64,000 nucleotides of DNA, taken from contig JBAROV010000088.1 in the NCBI GenBank assembly GCA_049642465.1, forward strand, positions 1 through 64,000, given 5' to 3'. Position numbers and translations under genes: made by a program. Below, piece after piece: positions 26,156 to 35,301 of this stretch. Source of the stretch: CAWDPQ01 sp049642465. Its GTDB lineage: Bacteria > Acidobacteriota > Vicinamibacteria > Vicinamibacterales > 2-12-FULL-66-21. Position 1 is the stretch's first letter; every line of letters starts with the position of its first letter. The notes beneath the pieces were generated by a model. It saw nothing but the letters and a program-made list of their open reading frames with translations, was not told the DNA's origin and searched no databases.

Positions 26156-26340
26156 AACGAATCTTATGTTCGCGACGGGAACACTGGCAAGGCGCCCGCC
26201 TTCGCGGGCCGCTCGATGCCGCCTGGCCGCCGGCTATGGCGGGGCACCGCGCCCTGGCGCGCCTGACGCTGCGCGGAAGCGGGCGGATCGAGACTGAGGT
26301 GGGATCCTTCGCGGTGGCGGAGCGCGGAGGCGGGTTGGAA

Positions 26341-26571
26341 TCAGTTCTCTGAAGTCCGGCGCGAGTCGCGGGCACGGGACATGCGGAAGTCCCTTTCCCT
26401 TGCCAGTGCTGCCCGCACGGCCATCTCCCGCGTCGCGTGCTCTTCGCTCGCGATGCACGTGTCGTCACGAAACACGTCAACCGCAAATCCATCGTCAGTC
26501 CGAGCCACCCCGCAGTAGGTCCGCGACCGACCGGCACGGACGGACCAGAGTTCCGTCCAGGAGTCTGCCAT
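26341..26571 (-). CDS. Small conserved-looking hypothetical protein
   Basis: A 76-residue product: MADSWTELWSVRAGRS, then YCGVARTDDGFAVDVFRDDTCIASEEHATREMAVRAAL and a basic tail. The composition and the hydrophobic/charged pattern look like a real alpha/beta protein rather than a shadow of the opposite strand, and GGTGAAGTTC sits just upstream. I do not recognise the family. It lies divergent from the HtrA-like gene, in a space that otherwise holds only repeats and GC-rich hairpins (26180-26290). Confidence 0.45.
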   Translation of the reverse strand: MADSWTELWSVRAGRSRTYCGVARTDDGFAVDVFRDDTCIASEEHATREMAVRAALARERDFRMSRARDSRRTSEN

Positions 26572-26736
26572 GTGAACTTCACCTCTTTCGTAATGGACCG
26601 TGGCCGCAGCGAGTACACGTCAGCGGGCCCGGACGCGGTATCCGGTCAGAGGGGGAATTCAATCGATTTTTCGGGGGAGCCGCCGACGGCCTCCGTCATC
26701 CGGCGCAAGATGCGGGAGGACGGTACGATAGGCACG

Positions 26737-28071
26737 ATGATCGATGCGAACAGCGACGTCTCTGGCGCGAATGCCTCCAAGCTTTTGGGATCCCTGCGGT
26801 TAAAGGTCCGGCTGGCAGCGGCATGCACTGGAGTGCTCGTGGCAGGCGCACTGTTGGCGCCTCGGGCGGCGCCCACCGCCGTGCCGGCCTCCCAGGAACG
26901 CCCTGTCCCGCTGCTCGAGCAGGAGCTGCAGAGACGGGAACCCGTTCGGCTGTTCCGTCCCGTGCAGGAGATCGCGCGCCAGATCGTCGCGCACAACGTC
27001 ACGATCCCCCCGCCGTCGCACTCCTATCCCCGGAGCATGCCGGACGTCCCACGGCCTGCTGCCAGCGTCGTCTCACCTGCCGGGTTTGGTGTGTTCGTGG
27101 ACGGCAACGGCACAGTACTGACGCACGCGTCGGCGCTCCTCGGCCGGGCGTCCCTCAGGATCCTTACGTCCGATGGAGCCTCTGTGGAAGCACGGCTCAT
27201 CGCCCATGAAGCGTCCACCGGCCTCGTTCTGCTTCGCACGACCGGTGCAAGCACGGTCGTTCCCGCTCCAATTGATAGTCTGCACGCCGAGGCCGGTTCT
27301 CTGGCGGCTACTGCCGCTCAATGGCTCGATCGGAGCATCGTGGCTCCGGTGTTTGTGACAAGCGCGGGTCGGGACTCGTATGCAATCGATGCGCACGGGG
27401 CAGCGCTCGCTGGTATGGCGCTCTACAACCTCGACGGCCAGGCTTTCGCCATCGCCACCGGCTCGCCGCGTGGCACTGCGTACCCGGCTCGCGAGGCGCT
27501 CGATCGACTGATGGCCCGCGCATCCGGGAAGGCAATCGATGCGGCGCTCGGGATGGCGTTCCAGGCATTGACCGGGCCGCTGGTCCGCGTGTTCCACTCA
27601 AAGGGCGCGCTCGTCGCCGACGTCGTCCCTGATGGACCGGCGGCGATCGCCGGTATTGTTCACGGCGACGTCGTCACCGCGATTGGCCCGACCAGTGTTG
27701 ATTCTCCCGAGGCGGCACAGAAGGTCATCGTGACGCTCAGCCCGGGCATGATGACGACGGTTGAGATCGCGCGTGGCACGCGCACGTTGCTGCTCAATGT
27801 GACGGCCGGATCGGCATTCGACCTGTCGCGTCCGGTCCCTGGGCCGAACGACGAACGGAGAACGTCTGTCTCTGCTCGTGACCTGCTTTCGGTGGCGGAA
27901 ATCGACGCCGTAGCGGTTTTTCCGTACGCTGCCCTGCTCGAAGTGAACGGACAATCCGTCGCCACTCGCGAAGCGGCGCTGCGCGAATGGCGGCGTGCGC
28001 GGTTCCCGAAGACGCTCTATCTGGATCAGGACGGGGTTCGATTCTTCGTGGTGATCGACGAACCGAAATGA
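26737..28071 (+). CDS. HtrA-like PDZ protein with a lost protease triad
   Basis: About 444 residues. A hydrophobic segment (about 21-45) suggests membrane anchoring. A trypsin-like domain (about 110-270) shows the HtrA pattern GFGVFVDGNGTVLTHASAL, but where active relatives have TNNHVV the His position is Ser. The Asp position reads STGLVLL, and there is no GNSGG: the equivalent stretch is DAHGAALAGMALYN. A PDZ domain (about 285-365) follows, and then a partial second one. The protein is therefore probably a scaffold or sensor rather than a protease. It overlaps the antiporter gene by four bases (ATGA). The start is ambiguous (26710 is also open); GGGAGGA lies 17 bases before 26737. Confidence 0.75.
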   Translation: MIDANSDVSGANASKLLGSLRLKVRLAAACTGVLVAGALLAPRAAPTAVPASQERPVPLLEQELQRREPVRLFRPVQEIARQIVAHNVTIPPPSHSYPRSMPDVPRPAASVVSPAGFGVFVDGNGTVLTHASALLGRASLRILTSDGASVEARLIAHEASTGLVLLRTTGASTVVPAPIDSLHAEAGSLAATAAQWLDRSIVAPVFVTSAGRDSYAIDAHGAALAGMALYNLDGQAFAIATGSPRGTAYPAREALDRLMARASGKAIDAALGMAFQALTGPLVRVFHSKGALVADVVPDGPAAIAGIVHGDVVTAIGPTSVDSPEAAQKVIVTLSPGMMTTVEIARGTRTLLLNVTAGSAFDLSRPVPGPNDERRTSVSARDLLSVAEIDAVAVFPYAALLEVNGQSVATREAALREWRRARFPKTLYLDQDGVRFFVVIDEPK

Positions 28072-29288
28072 ACGAGATTTTCTCTGTCGGGCTGATCCTG
28101 ATGGCGGCCCTTCTGGCCGGTCACCTGGCGCAGCTTGTCCGCGTTCCTGAGGTCACCGGATATCTTCTCGTTGGCGTCGCCATCGGTCCGTCAGCGTTGG
28201 ACCTGATCTCACACGAGAACCTGACTACGCTCGGCTTCCTCAGTGAAGTCGCCCTGGGGCTGATTCTCTTCAACATTGGCTCGATCTTCGAAGCGTCGAA
28301 CTTTCGACGCGTGGGCCGCGGTGTCGTGCGCGTGACGCTCTGGGAGGCCACGCTCGCGTTCGTGCTCGTCTGTGCCACGCTGCTCATGCTCGGAATGGAG
28401 TGGCCGCTGGCGCTCCTCCTGGCCGTGGTCGCCATGGAAACGGCCCCGGCAACGACGCTCATGGTGCTGAACGAATACGACGCCAAGGGACCGATGACCG
28501 AGCGCCTGTTGGCACTCGTCGCGCTCAACAACATGTACGTCCTCGTGACGTTCGGGGTTGTCTCGGCGGGGCTCTCCTTTTTTCAGCCCTCGAATGACGG
28601 TTGGATGTTGAACACATACCGCGTGGTCCATGGTCTTGGTTGGACCATCGTGGGATCGATCGCGCTCGGGGTCCTCGTCGGAGTCGTCACCGAGTTTTTG
28701 GCCGTGCGCGCCAAAGAGTCGGGCGAGGCCCTGATTCTGGCGATTGGCGTCGTGTTGATCACGGTCGGCGCCTCACGTTGGCTGGGGCTCTCGCCGTTAA
28801 TTGCCACACTGGCGCTCGGTGCAACGGTGGCCAACGCATCCGAGTATGGCGACCGTCTGCTGCACGGACTGGGCCGGGCCGACCCTCCACTCTACGCAGC
28901 ATTCTTCGTGCTCGCTGGCGCCGAACTGGTGCCGTCTTCAGTACTCAACTTAGGAACCGTCGGGGCTGGTTACGTCCTGGCGCGAGCGATGGGAAAAATG
29001 ATTGGCGCACGGATTGCGCTGCGCACGGAACAGCTGTCTCCGATTGTCCGGCAACAGCTTGGTTTCTGCCTCATCTCCTCGTCGTCACTCGCAGTCGGGC
29101 TGACGATTCAGATTCGCGCCGCATTTCCTGCATATGCCGCAACCGTTACTGGGATCGTCCTCGCCGCGGTCGTCGTATTCGAAATCGTTGGACCCTTACT
29201 GACCCGCCGCGCGCTGGTGCGAACAGGAGAAGCCAAGACGATGCCCGCGCCACTCCAGGCCGCACCTGACGCCGAAATCCTGACGTAG
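28068..29288 (+). CDS. CPA2-type cation:proton antiporter without RCK domain
   Basis: A 406-residue membrane protein with about twelve helices, beginning MNEIFSVGLILMAALLAGHLAQ and containing VPEVTGYLLVGVAIGP, typical of NhaA/Kef-type exchangers. There is no cytosolic TrkA-N domain, unlike the antiporter at 22797. Translational coupling to the dead HtrA-like PDZ protein suggests that the latter serves as its regulator or periplasmic partner, which is inference. Confidence 0.87.
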   Translation: MNEIFSVGLILMAALLAGHLAQLVRVPEVTGYLLVGVAIGPSALDLISHENLTTLGFLSEVALGLILFNIGSIFEASNFRRVGRGVVRVTLWEATLAFVLVCATLLMLGMEWPLALLLAVVAMETAPATTLMVLNEYDAKGPMTERLLALVALNNMYVLVTFGVVSAGLSFFQPSNDGWMLNTYRVVHGLGWTIVGSIALGVLVGVVTEFLAVRAKESGEALILAIGVVLITVGASRWLGLSPLIATLALGATVANASEYGDRLLHGLGRADPPLYAAFFVLAGAELVPSSVLNLGTVGAGYVLARAMGKMIGARIALRTEQLSPIVRQQLGFCLISSSSLAVGLTIQIRAAFPAYAATVTGIVLAAVVVFEIVGPLLTRRALVRTGEAKTMPAPLQAAPDAEILT

Positions 29289-29349
29289 GAACTGACGCAG
29301 AACGGGAGGACGGCTTGCCCGCCGTAGCGCGCAGCGCGAAGGCGGGGAG

Positions 29350-30117
29350 TTACAGTAAGACTCGCAACAGGGCTCGCGCCGCGCGGAAGTCGGCGACGCG
29401 GTATCTCGCCTTCGTGCCGCGTCCAACTGCGACGGTCACCGCCGATGACGGCAACGCCACAAACAGATCGTCGTCGGTGCGATCGTCGCCGAGCGCGAGG
29501 ATCGCTGGGAGATCGCCCTCTGCTCGATCGATGTGCCGCGCGACGACCGCCTTCCCAATGCCGCGCGGCCGTACCTCAATCACCTTCTTGCCTTCGAGAA
29601 TCTCGACGGCCTGCCCGTTCAGTGCCAGCCTCAACCGCACTCGCAGATCGTGCGCCCGGTGCGCGGCCAGCGCGGGATCAGCGAGGCGATAGTGCCACGC
29701 GAGCGATGCTTCTTTCCTTTCGAGCAAAGAGCCCGGTGTTTTCGCCGTCACCCTTTCGAGGAGGGGGGCGATTTCATCCATCCAGTCTCCGTTCACACTT
29801 CTGGTAGGCTCCCAGACGCCATCGCGCAGTCGGCAGAAGATCCCGTGCTCTGCCCACAGGAACACTGGCAACTCGCCGAACCATCGTTGGAGATCCGAGC
29901 GCGGTCTGCCGCTCACCACGTGGACCGCGGTACGCGGGCGTGCGGCAAGTGACGACAGCAAGGCAAGAAGAGGTTCGTCCGGCACCGCGAGATCTGGCGT
30001 CTCGACGATCGGAACCAGCGTTCCGTCGTAATCCAGGAGAATCGAGAGCTCTGTGGCCTGGGCCAGGGCCTGCAGCTGACGCTCGAGTTCGGGTTCGATC
30101 GCGTTCGGGTGAGGCAC
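29350..30117 (-). CDS. otsB: Trehalose-6-phosphate phosphatase
   Basis: A 255-residue HAD-family phosphatase. The nucleophile motif is D29-Y-D31-GTL, the second motif is VVSGRP, and GDDRTDDDLF provides the late acidic residues. EVRPRGIGKAVVARHI matches the OtsB-specific region. It would dephosphorylate trehalose-6-phosphate to give the osmoprotectant trehalose. The start is GTG at 30117, one base after the stop of the Gfo/Idh gene, so it is probably cotranscribed. The partner synthase gene (otsA) is not in the window. Confidence 0.9.
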   Translation of the reverse strand: MPHPNAIEPELERQLQALAQATELSILLDYDGTLVPIVETPDLAVPDEPLLALLSSLAARPRTAVHVVSGRPRSDLQRWFGELPVFLWAEHGIFCRLRDGVWEPTRSVNGDWMDEIAPLLERVTAKTPGSLLERKEASLAWHYRLADPALAAHRAHDLRVRLRLALNGQAVEILEGKKVIEVRPRGIGKAVVARHIDRAEGDLPAILALGDDRTDDDLFVALPSSAVTVAVGRGTKARYRVADFRAARALLRVLL

Positions 30118-30118
30118 T

Positions 30119-31678
30119 CTACAGGGAGTACCCCTTTCGATACTCGCGGGTCAGAAACTCATTGGCCGCGGGATTGTTCGTCACGCTCATGTTCTTGGCG
30201 TCGTAGTGCAGCTTCGAATTGGCGCGCAGCGCTGCAATTCCGAGCAGCATGATTTCAGTAAGGTGCGCGGAATACTCGAAATCGCAGGAGAGCTGATCCT
30301 TTCCTTTGATCGAGTTGATCCAGTTCATCTCGTGATCACCGTGCGGTACGCGCGGCAACCGCTCCTTTGGCGCCCCGTACGAGTTGTGCCGTGAGACCGG
30401 CAAGAGTCGCGGGAATCCGCCGTCCTGCAGCAGCTTCCCCTTCTTGCCGACATAGAGTATTCCTCCTCCTGGATTGAGTTTCGCTCCCTCGAGCTCAGGT
30501 GGATCGGGCGGCATCAATCCACCGTCGTACCACGTGAGCTTCACCGTCCCCTTCTTCGACGCCATCTCGTAGTACGTGGTGGTGGCATCCGGGTACGACA
30601 CTTTGTTGAACGGCGTCGATTCCGTTTCGATCACCGTTGGCAATTCGAGGCCGAGCGCCCACACGGGAAAGTCGATGAGGTGCGCTCCCATATCGCCGAG
30701 CGCTCCCTGTCCCCAATCGACCCAGCCGCGCCAGTTGAACGGGTGATACACGGGGTGGTACTCGACCTCCTGAGCGACGCCGAGAAACAGATCCCACGCC
30801 AGGCGGCTGGGAACTTTGTAGTCCCCCTTCATGGCGGCGGCCAGCCGCTGCGACAGTCCGCGCTCGTCCCAGCGTAAAGTCGAAGGATCCACGGAGAGGG
30901 GCGCCGGGCGAGGTACGCCCTGCGGCCAGAAGCCAAAGGGGCGATTGGTCCAGACGTGCACTTCGTGCACGTCGCCAATCGCACCCCCCTGGATGTACTC
31001 GACAGCGCGCCGGTTCTCGTCGGCTGAATGCCGCTGATTCCCCATCTGGGCGAAGACCTTTTTCTCTTTCGCTTTGCGCGCGAGGTGCCGTGCCTCGTGT
31101 ACCGACCAGCACAACGGCTTCTGGACGTACACGTGTTTGCCCACGTCCATGGCGTTCGAGGCAATCACCGCGTGCATGTGATCGGGCGTCGCGACGATGA
31201 TGGCGTCGAGGTCCTTTTGTTTCTCGAGCATCTCGCGATAGTCCTGGTACTTCTGCAGGCGCGGCACCTGCTGCTCGACGAAACGCACGAGCGTCGCGCG
31301 GCTGTCCTGGTCGGGCCATCGCTCGTTGACCGCCAGTTGCGCTTTTGACGGTCCGAAATCGCGGAAGACCGGCGTCGTCCCCTGGCTGTTTGGCTGCGGA
31401 GGTTGTCGTGGCTGCTGCGGCCCTTCCTTGACGGCCCGGGCAAACTGCTCGAGCCGCCCGTCGAGGAGATCGAGATCGACGTCACAGATCGCCACGACGT
31501 TCTGGCTCATGACGGCTCGGGTGTTCGAGGCCCCCATGCCGCTGAAGCCGACGGTCGCGACGTTGACAAGATCGCTTGGCGGCTGAAACCCACGCCCCAG
31601 CACGTGCCGAGGCACGATCGTGAACGCCGCGCCGGCGGCTGCGGTTCTGCTGACGAATTCCCGACGAGTGACTTTCAT
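30119..31678 (-). CDS. TAT-exported Gfo/Idh/MocA-family oxidoreductase, paralogue
   Basis: A 519-residue protein closely resembling the product of 15434-17020, from the signal TRREFVSRTAAAGAAFTIVP through VGFSGMGASNTRAVMSQN and WRGWVDWGQGALGDMGAH. The same QKPLCW replacement of EKP is present. AGGGGAG lies just before the ATG at 31678. It sits between a BON-domain protein and OtsB on the same strand. The substrate is unknown; as a close paralogue it may act on a related sugar. Confidence 0.9.
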   Translation of the reverse strand: MKVTRREFVSRTAAAGAAFTIVPRHVLGRGFQPPSDLVNVATVGFSGMGASNTRAVMSQNVVAICDVDLDLLDGRLEQFARAVKEGPQQPRQPPQPNSQGTTPVFRDFGPSKAQLAVNERWPDQDSRATLVRFVEQQVPRLQKYQDYREMLEKQKDLDAIIVATPDHMHAVIASNAMDVGKHVYVQKPLCWSVHEARHLARKAKEKKVFAQMGNQRHSADENRRAVEYIQGGAIGDVHEVHVWTNRPFGFWPQGVPRPAPLSVDPSTLRWDERGLSQRLAAAMKGDYKVPSRLAWDLFLGVAQEVEYHPVYHPFNWRGWVDWGQGALGDMGAHLIDFPVWALGLELPTVIETESTPFNKVSYPDATTTYYEMASKKGTVKLTWYDGGLMPPDPPELEGAKLNPGGGILYVGKKGKLLQDGGFPRLLPVSRHNSYGAPKERLPRVPHGDHEMNWINSIKGKDQLSCDFEYSAHLTEIMLLGIAALRANSKLHYDAKNMSVTNNPAANEFLTREYRKGYSL

Positions 31679-31694
31679 TGCTCCCCCTGTTTCC

Positions 31695-31780
31695 GGGGCT
31701 CGGGGCTCGGGGCTCGAAGACCAGAGACCAGAGACCAAAGACCAAAGACCAGAGACCGACGACCGAAGACCTACGACTAT
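31695..31780. repeat. ACCAGAG/ACCAAAG heptamer array
   Basis: Three GGGCTCG units are followed by ten or so 7-base units of the form ACCAGAG, ACCAAAG, ACCGACG. The array lies between the BON protein's stop codon and the Gfo/Idh gene. Like the AGTCGCT family it has a 7-base period and ends at a gene's stop codon, but the word is different and no inverted arm is present. Confidence 0.7.
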
Positions 31781-32301
31781 CGCGCAACACTCAGGTTGTT
31801 CGTCACCTCGAACACGCCCCCGACCTCTCTCGCTTTCATCCCCGCAATGGTCTTGTCTCCCTCGGTGTCAACGACACCTTCAAGCGTGACGCGACCATTC
31901 CTGACGATGATGTGGATTGACGGCTGGCTCTGAAAGCCGTACCGCTCCAGCGATTCGGTTCGATAGATGTTCCGGGCGATGGCGAGACGAATACGGTCGT
32001 CTCCCTGCGACACGGGCAAAACCTCGATGTCGTTGATGACCTGTTCGACGCCTCGCACGTCCTTCACTTTCCGCTCGGCATCACTCTTCAACGTCGGCCG
32101 GATCACCTGCCCCAGCAGTCGAATGGTACCGCCGGGTTGTACCTGAAACGCGAGGTGATCGAAGATCCCATAGTTCGTCAGCATGAGCAACTCGCGCTGT
32201 ATTTCGTATTCGAGCCGTTTCGTGCGGGCGTCCTTCTCCTGCGCGAGCGCGCTCGGCGCGATCAGGAGCACGCACAGCAACGTCAAGCAACGGCTGGTCA
32301 T
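31777..32301 (-). CDS. Secreted BON-domain protein
   Basis: A 174-residue protein with a signal peptide (MTSRCLTLLCVLLIAPSALAQ) and two BON domains (about 25-98 and 100-174). The first has LLGQVIRPTLKSDAERKVKDVRGVEQVINDIEV and the second has VTLEGVVDTEGDKTIAG. BON domains bind phospholipid or envelope components. GGAGGATTTC immediately before the ATG at 32301 fixes the start; the ATG further upstream lacks such a site. The gene heads the BON-Gfo/Idh-OtsB group and is divergent from the P-type ATPase. Confidence 0.88.
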   Translation of the reverse strand: MTSRCLTLLCVLLIAPSALAQEKDARTKRLEYEIQRELLMLTNYGIFDHLAFQVQPGGTIRLLGQVIRPTLKSDAERKVKDVRGVEQVINDIEVLPVSQGDDRIRLAIARNIYRTESLERYGFQSQPSIHIIVRNGRVTLEGVVDTEGDKTIAGMKAREVGGVFEVTNNLSVAR

Positions 32302-32417
32302 GAAATCCTCCAGTGCATTCATTTTAGTGCTCCTGCTCGTCCCTTGTGACTCCCGTGGATGATCCGCGCGCGCAGAAACCCGAGTGATACCATCGTGCTG
32401 CGGCGGATTTTAGTCAA

Positions 32418-35243
32418 ATGGTTGACACGGCGGACGAGACTCGCATTCCTGCCTACCAGCAAGCCGTCGACGAGGTCGTCCGGGAACTCAGGACCGATCC
32501 GCATCGTGGGTTGAGTGAGGACGAGGCCCTCGCGCGGCTCGAACGCTTCGGAAAGAACGAACTCGACAAGGAAACGCCGCGGCCCGCGTGGAAAAAGTTC
32601 CTCGCACAGTTCCGCGACATCCTCGTCATCCTCCTGCTCATCGCCACAGCCATCTCGACTGCCTTGTGGCTCTTTGAAGGGCATTCGGCGCTTCCCTATG
32701 AGGCCATCGCCATCTTCGCAGTCGTGCTGCTCAATGCCGTCATGGGCTACGTGCAGGAGGCTCGCGCGGAATCCGCTGTTGCTGCACTCCAGCAAATGGC
32801 GGCGGCCCATGCGCACGTGATCAGGAACGGACACCGCTGCAGCATCGATGCGACGGAAGTCGTACCGGGTGATCTCCTCCTCGTGGAGGAAGGAGACACG
32901 ATCCCGGCCGACGCACGAGTGATCCACTCAACGGCGTTGCAGACCGCCGAAGCGGCGCTCACCGGCGAGAGCCTTCCGATTTCAAAGGCTACGGCGGCTC
33001 GCACTGGCGAACTCGGCATCGGCGATCGCGACAACATGATTTTCAGCGGGACTGCTGCCACCTACGGCCGCGGACGCGCGATCGTCGTGACAACCGGCAT
33101 GCAGACGGAGATGGGGCGCATTGCCGGAATGCTGCAGGACGTCACAGCGGAAACCACGCCGCTGCAGAAACAGCTCGACCGGGTTGGAAAAACACTCGGC
33201 ATCGTCGTCGTCATCATCGCGGTGGTGATGATTGGGACGATCATCTTTGTCGAGAACGTCACTGGGTTTGCTGCGATTGTTGACGTGCTCATTCTCGGGG
33301 TGGCGCTCGCTGTGGCGGCGGTGCCTGAAGGGTTGCCGGCCGTTGTCACCGCGGTGCTTTCACTTGGCGTGCAACGCATGGCCCGGCGAAAAGCGATCGT
33401 CAGGCAGCTGCGAGCCGTGGAGACGTTGGGGTCCGCCGACGTGATCGCCTCCGACAAGACAGGAACACTCACCAAGAACGAAATGACGGTACGAGCCGTG
33501 GCAACGGCCAGCGGCCGCGTGACTTTGACTGGCACCGGTTACGAGCCTCGGGGAGAGGTAGTTCTCGATCGCGGAGGCAGCATCAGCGAGCCACTCCGTA
33601 TCGAGCTGGATCGCACGTTGACGGTGGGCGACCGTGCGAACAATGCGGTCTTGCAGGAACGCAACGGCCGGTGGTCGGTTCAGGGGGATCCGACCGAAGC
33701 CGCCTTGTTGGTCGCCGCGCGGAAGATCGGCCTGGACAGGGATGCCTTAGAGGTGCGATTTCAGCGTGTCGGCGAGGTGCCATTCTCCTCGGAACGCAAG
33801 TTGATGAGCACGGTCCACACTGATACAGAGCGGGGCGACCGACTACTCGTGTTCACCAAAGGGGCCCCAGACGTGCTGCTCACTCGGTGCAACCGCGAAC
33901 TGACGGGCGCGGAGCTGCGACCCCTGAGCGAGGCCCGGCGCACTGAGATTTTGAAAGTGAACGAGGACCTCGCCGGGCAGGCCTTGCGAACGCTTGGGAT
34001 CGCGTTCCGGTCGCTCTCGAACGATCCAGAAGCCCTGGATCAAGTGGACGAACGGGTCGAACAGGATCTGGTGTTTGCGGGTCTGGTCGGCATGATCGAT
34101 CCACCGCGAGACGAAGCGCGCGAAGCCGTCGCACGTGCCAAATCAGCTGGCATACGGTCGATCATGATTACCGGCGACCACCCGAAGACCGCAGCCGTGA
34201 TTGCCGCCGATCTCGGAATCGCCGAAGACGGCCGAGCGATGACCGGCACGGAACTCGACCGCACGCCGGAAGACAAGCTGGTGGAGACGGTCCGCAATGT
34301 GTCCGTCTATGCTCGCGTCAATCCCGAACACAAGCTGAAGATCGTCAGGGCGCTGCAGCGTGACGGCGCGGTCGTAGCCATGACCGGCGACGGCGTCAAC
34401 GATGCGCCGGCGCTCAAAACCGCCGACATCGGTGTCGCGATGGGGATCACGGGAACGGACGTCTCCAAGCAGGCTGCGGACATGGTGCTCGCAGATGACA
34501 ACTTCGCGACGATTGTCGCTGCCGTCGAGGAAGGCCGAGGGATCTTTTCCAACATCCGCAAATTCCTGCGCTATCTCCTCTCATCGAACATCGGTGAAGT
34601 GATGACGATGTTCTTCGGCGTGGTACTGGCCAAGCTGATCGGCCTGCATCCATCGTCCACGGCTGATGCAGCCGACGTCGTCCTGCCGCTCCTGGCGACG
34701 CAACTGCTCTGGATCAACCTCGTCACCGATGGTGCGCCAGCACTGGCGCTCGGACTCGATCCCGTCGATCCGCGGTTGATGTCCAGTCGTCCCCGGCCGA
34801 AACGGGAGCCGGTGATCACGCGGCGAATGTGGGCCGGGATCTTCGTCGTTGGTGCCATCATGGCCGCTGGCACGCTCTACGTCCTCGACGCATCCCTCAC
34901 GGGCGGCTTGATCGCGGGAACCGGAGACCTGCGCTACGCGCAGACGATGGCGTTCACGACGCTGATGATGTTTCAGTTGTACAACGTCTTCAACGCGCGT
35001 TCGGATGACACGAGCGCGTTCAAGGGGCTCTTCACGAACGTGTGGCTGTGGAGCGCGGTCGGCCTTTCCCTGGTGCTCCATGTCGCCGTGATTTATGTGC
35101 CGTTTCTGCAACTGGCATTCTCCACCACACCGTTGGCCCCGGGAGATTGGCTGCTCTGCGCATCGGTGGCGAGCTCCGTTCTCTGGCTGCGCGAAGCGAA
35201 TAAGCTCGTGCGACGAGTCGCGAAGCGTCAACATTTCCGGTGA
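32418..35243 (+). CDS. Type II cation-transporting P-type ATPase
   Basis: A 941-residue ATPase of the Ca2+/Na+/K+ (PMR1/SERCA-like) class. It has the N-terminal cation-ATPase domain (ELRTDPHRGLSEDEALARL), ten or so membrane helices, the actuator motif LTGESLP, the phosphorylated D346 in DKTGTLTKNE, an ATP-binding domain with KGAPD, and TGDGVNDAPALK. The C-terminal helices begin near residue 690. The ion is not settled by sequence, although calcium is likely. Length and motif order are normal for the class. Confidence 0.93.
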   Translation: MVDTADETRIPAYQQAVDEVVRELRTDPHRGLSEDEALARLERFGKNELDKETPRPAWKKFLAQFRDILVILLLIATAISTALWLFEGHSALPYEAIAIFAVVLLNAVMGYVQEARAESAVAALQQMAAAHAHVIRNGHRCSIDATEVVPGDLLLVEEGDTIPADARVIHSTALQTAEAALTGESLPISKATAARTGELGIGDRDNMIFSGTAATYGRGRAIVVTTGMQTEMGRIAGMLQDVTAETTPLQKQLDRVGKTLGIVVVIIAVVMIGTIIFVENVTGFAAIVDVLILGVALAVAAVPEGLPAVVTAVLSLGVQRMARRKAIVRQLRAVETLGSADVIASDKTGTLTKNEMTVRAVATASGRVTLTGTGYEPRGEVVLDRGGSISEPLRIELDRTLTVGDRANNAVLQERNGRWSVQGDPTEAALLVAARKIGLDRDALEVRFQRVGEVPFSSERKLMSTVHTDTERGDRLLVFTKGAPDVLLTRCNRELTGAELRPLSEARRTEILKVNEDLAGQALRTLGIAFRSLSNDPEALDQVDERVEQDLVFAGLVGMIDPPRDEAREAVARAKSAGIRSIMITGDHPKTAAVIAADLGIAEDGRAMTGTELDRTPEDKLVETVRNVSVYARVNPEHKLKIVRALQRDGAVVAMTGDGVNDAPALKTADIGVAMGITGTDVSKQAADMVLADDNFATIVAAVEEGRGIFSNIRKFLRYLLSSNIGEVMTMFFGVVLAKLIGLHPSSTADAADVVLPLLATQLLWINLVTDGAPALALGLDPVDPRLMSSRPRPKREPVITRRMWAGIFVVGAIMAAGTLYVLDASLTGGLIAGTGDLRYAQTMAFTTLMMFQLYNVFNARSDDTSAFKGLFTNVWLWSAVGLSLVLHVAVIYVPFLQLAFSTTPLAPGDWLLCASVASSVLWLREANKLVRRVAKRQHFR

Positions 35244-35301
35244 GACGTTCCTGATGTCGGTAATGCATCCGTAAGCAATTGGCATCAGTCTCGAGGTGGT
35301 C

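Noticed and set aside
24677..26266. A 529-codon plus-strand frame opposite the MFS gene
   Set aside because: It is highly charged Arg/Glu/His-rich low-complexity translation opposite a clear membrane protein, a typical shadow frame of high-GC DNA.
26180..26290. Possible tRNA or small RNA in a GC-rich hairpin region
   Set aside because: Hairpins such as CGCGCCCTGGCGCGCC are present, but no cloverleaf, anticodon or CCA context can be drawn. It is probably a GC-rich intergenic repeat.
29300..29345. Hairpin with CCCGCC and GGCGGG arms
   Set aside because: It could be a terminator between the convergent antiporter and OtsB genes, but the arms are only six bases and the loop is long, so I did not list it as a feature.
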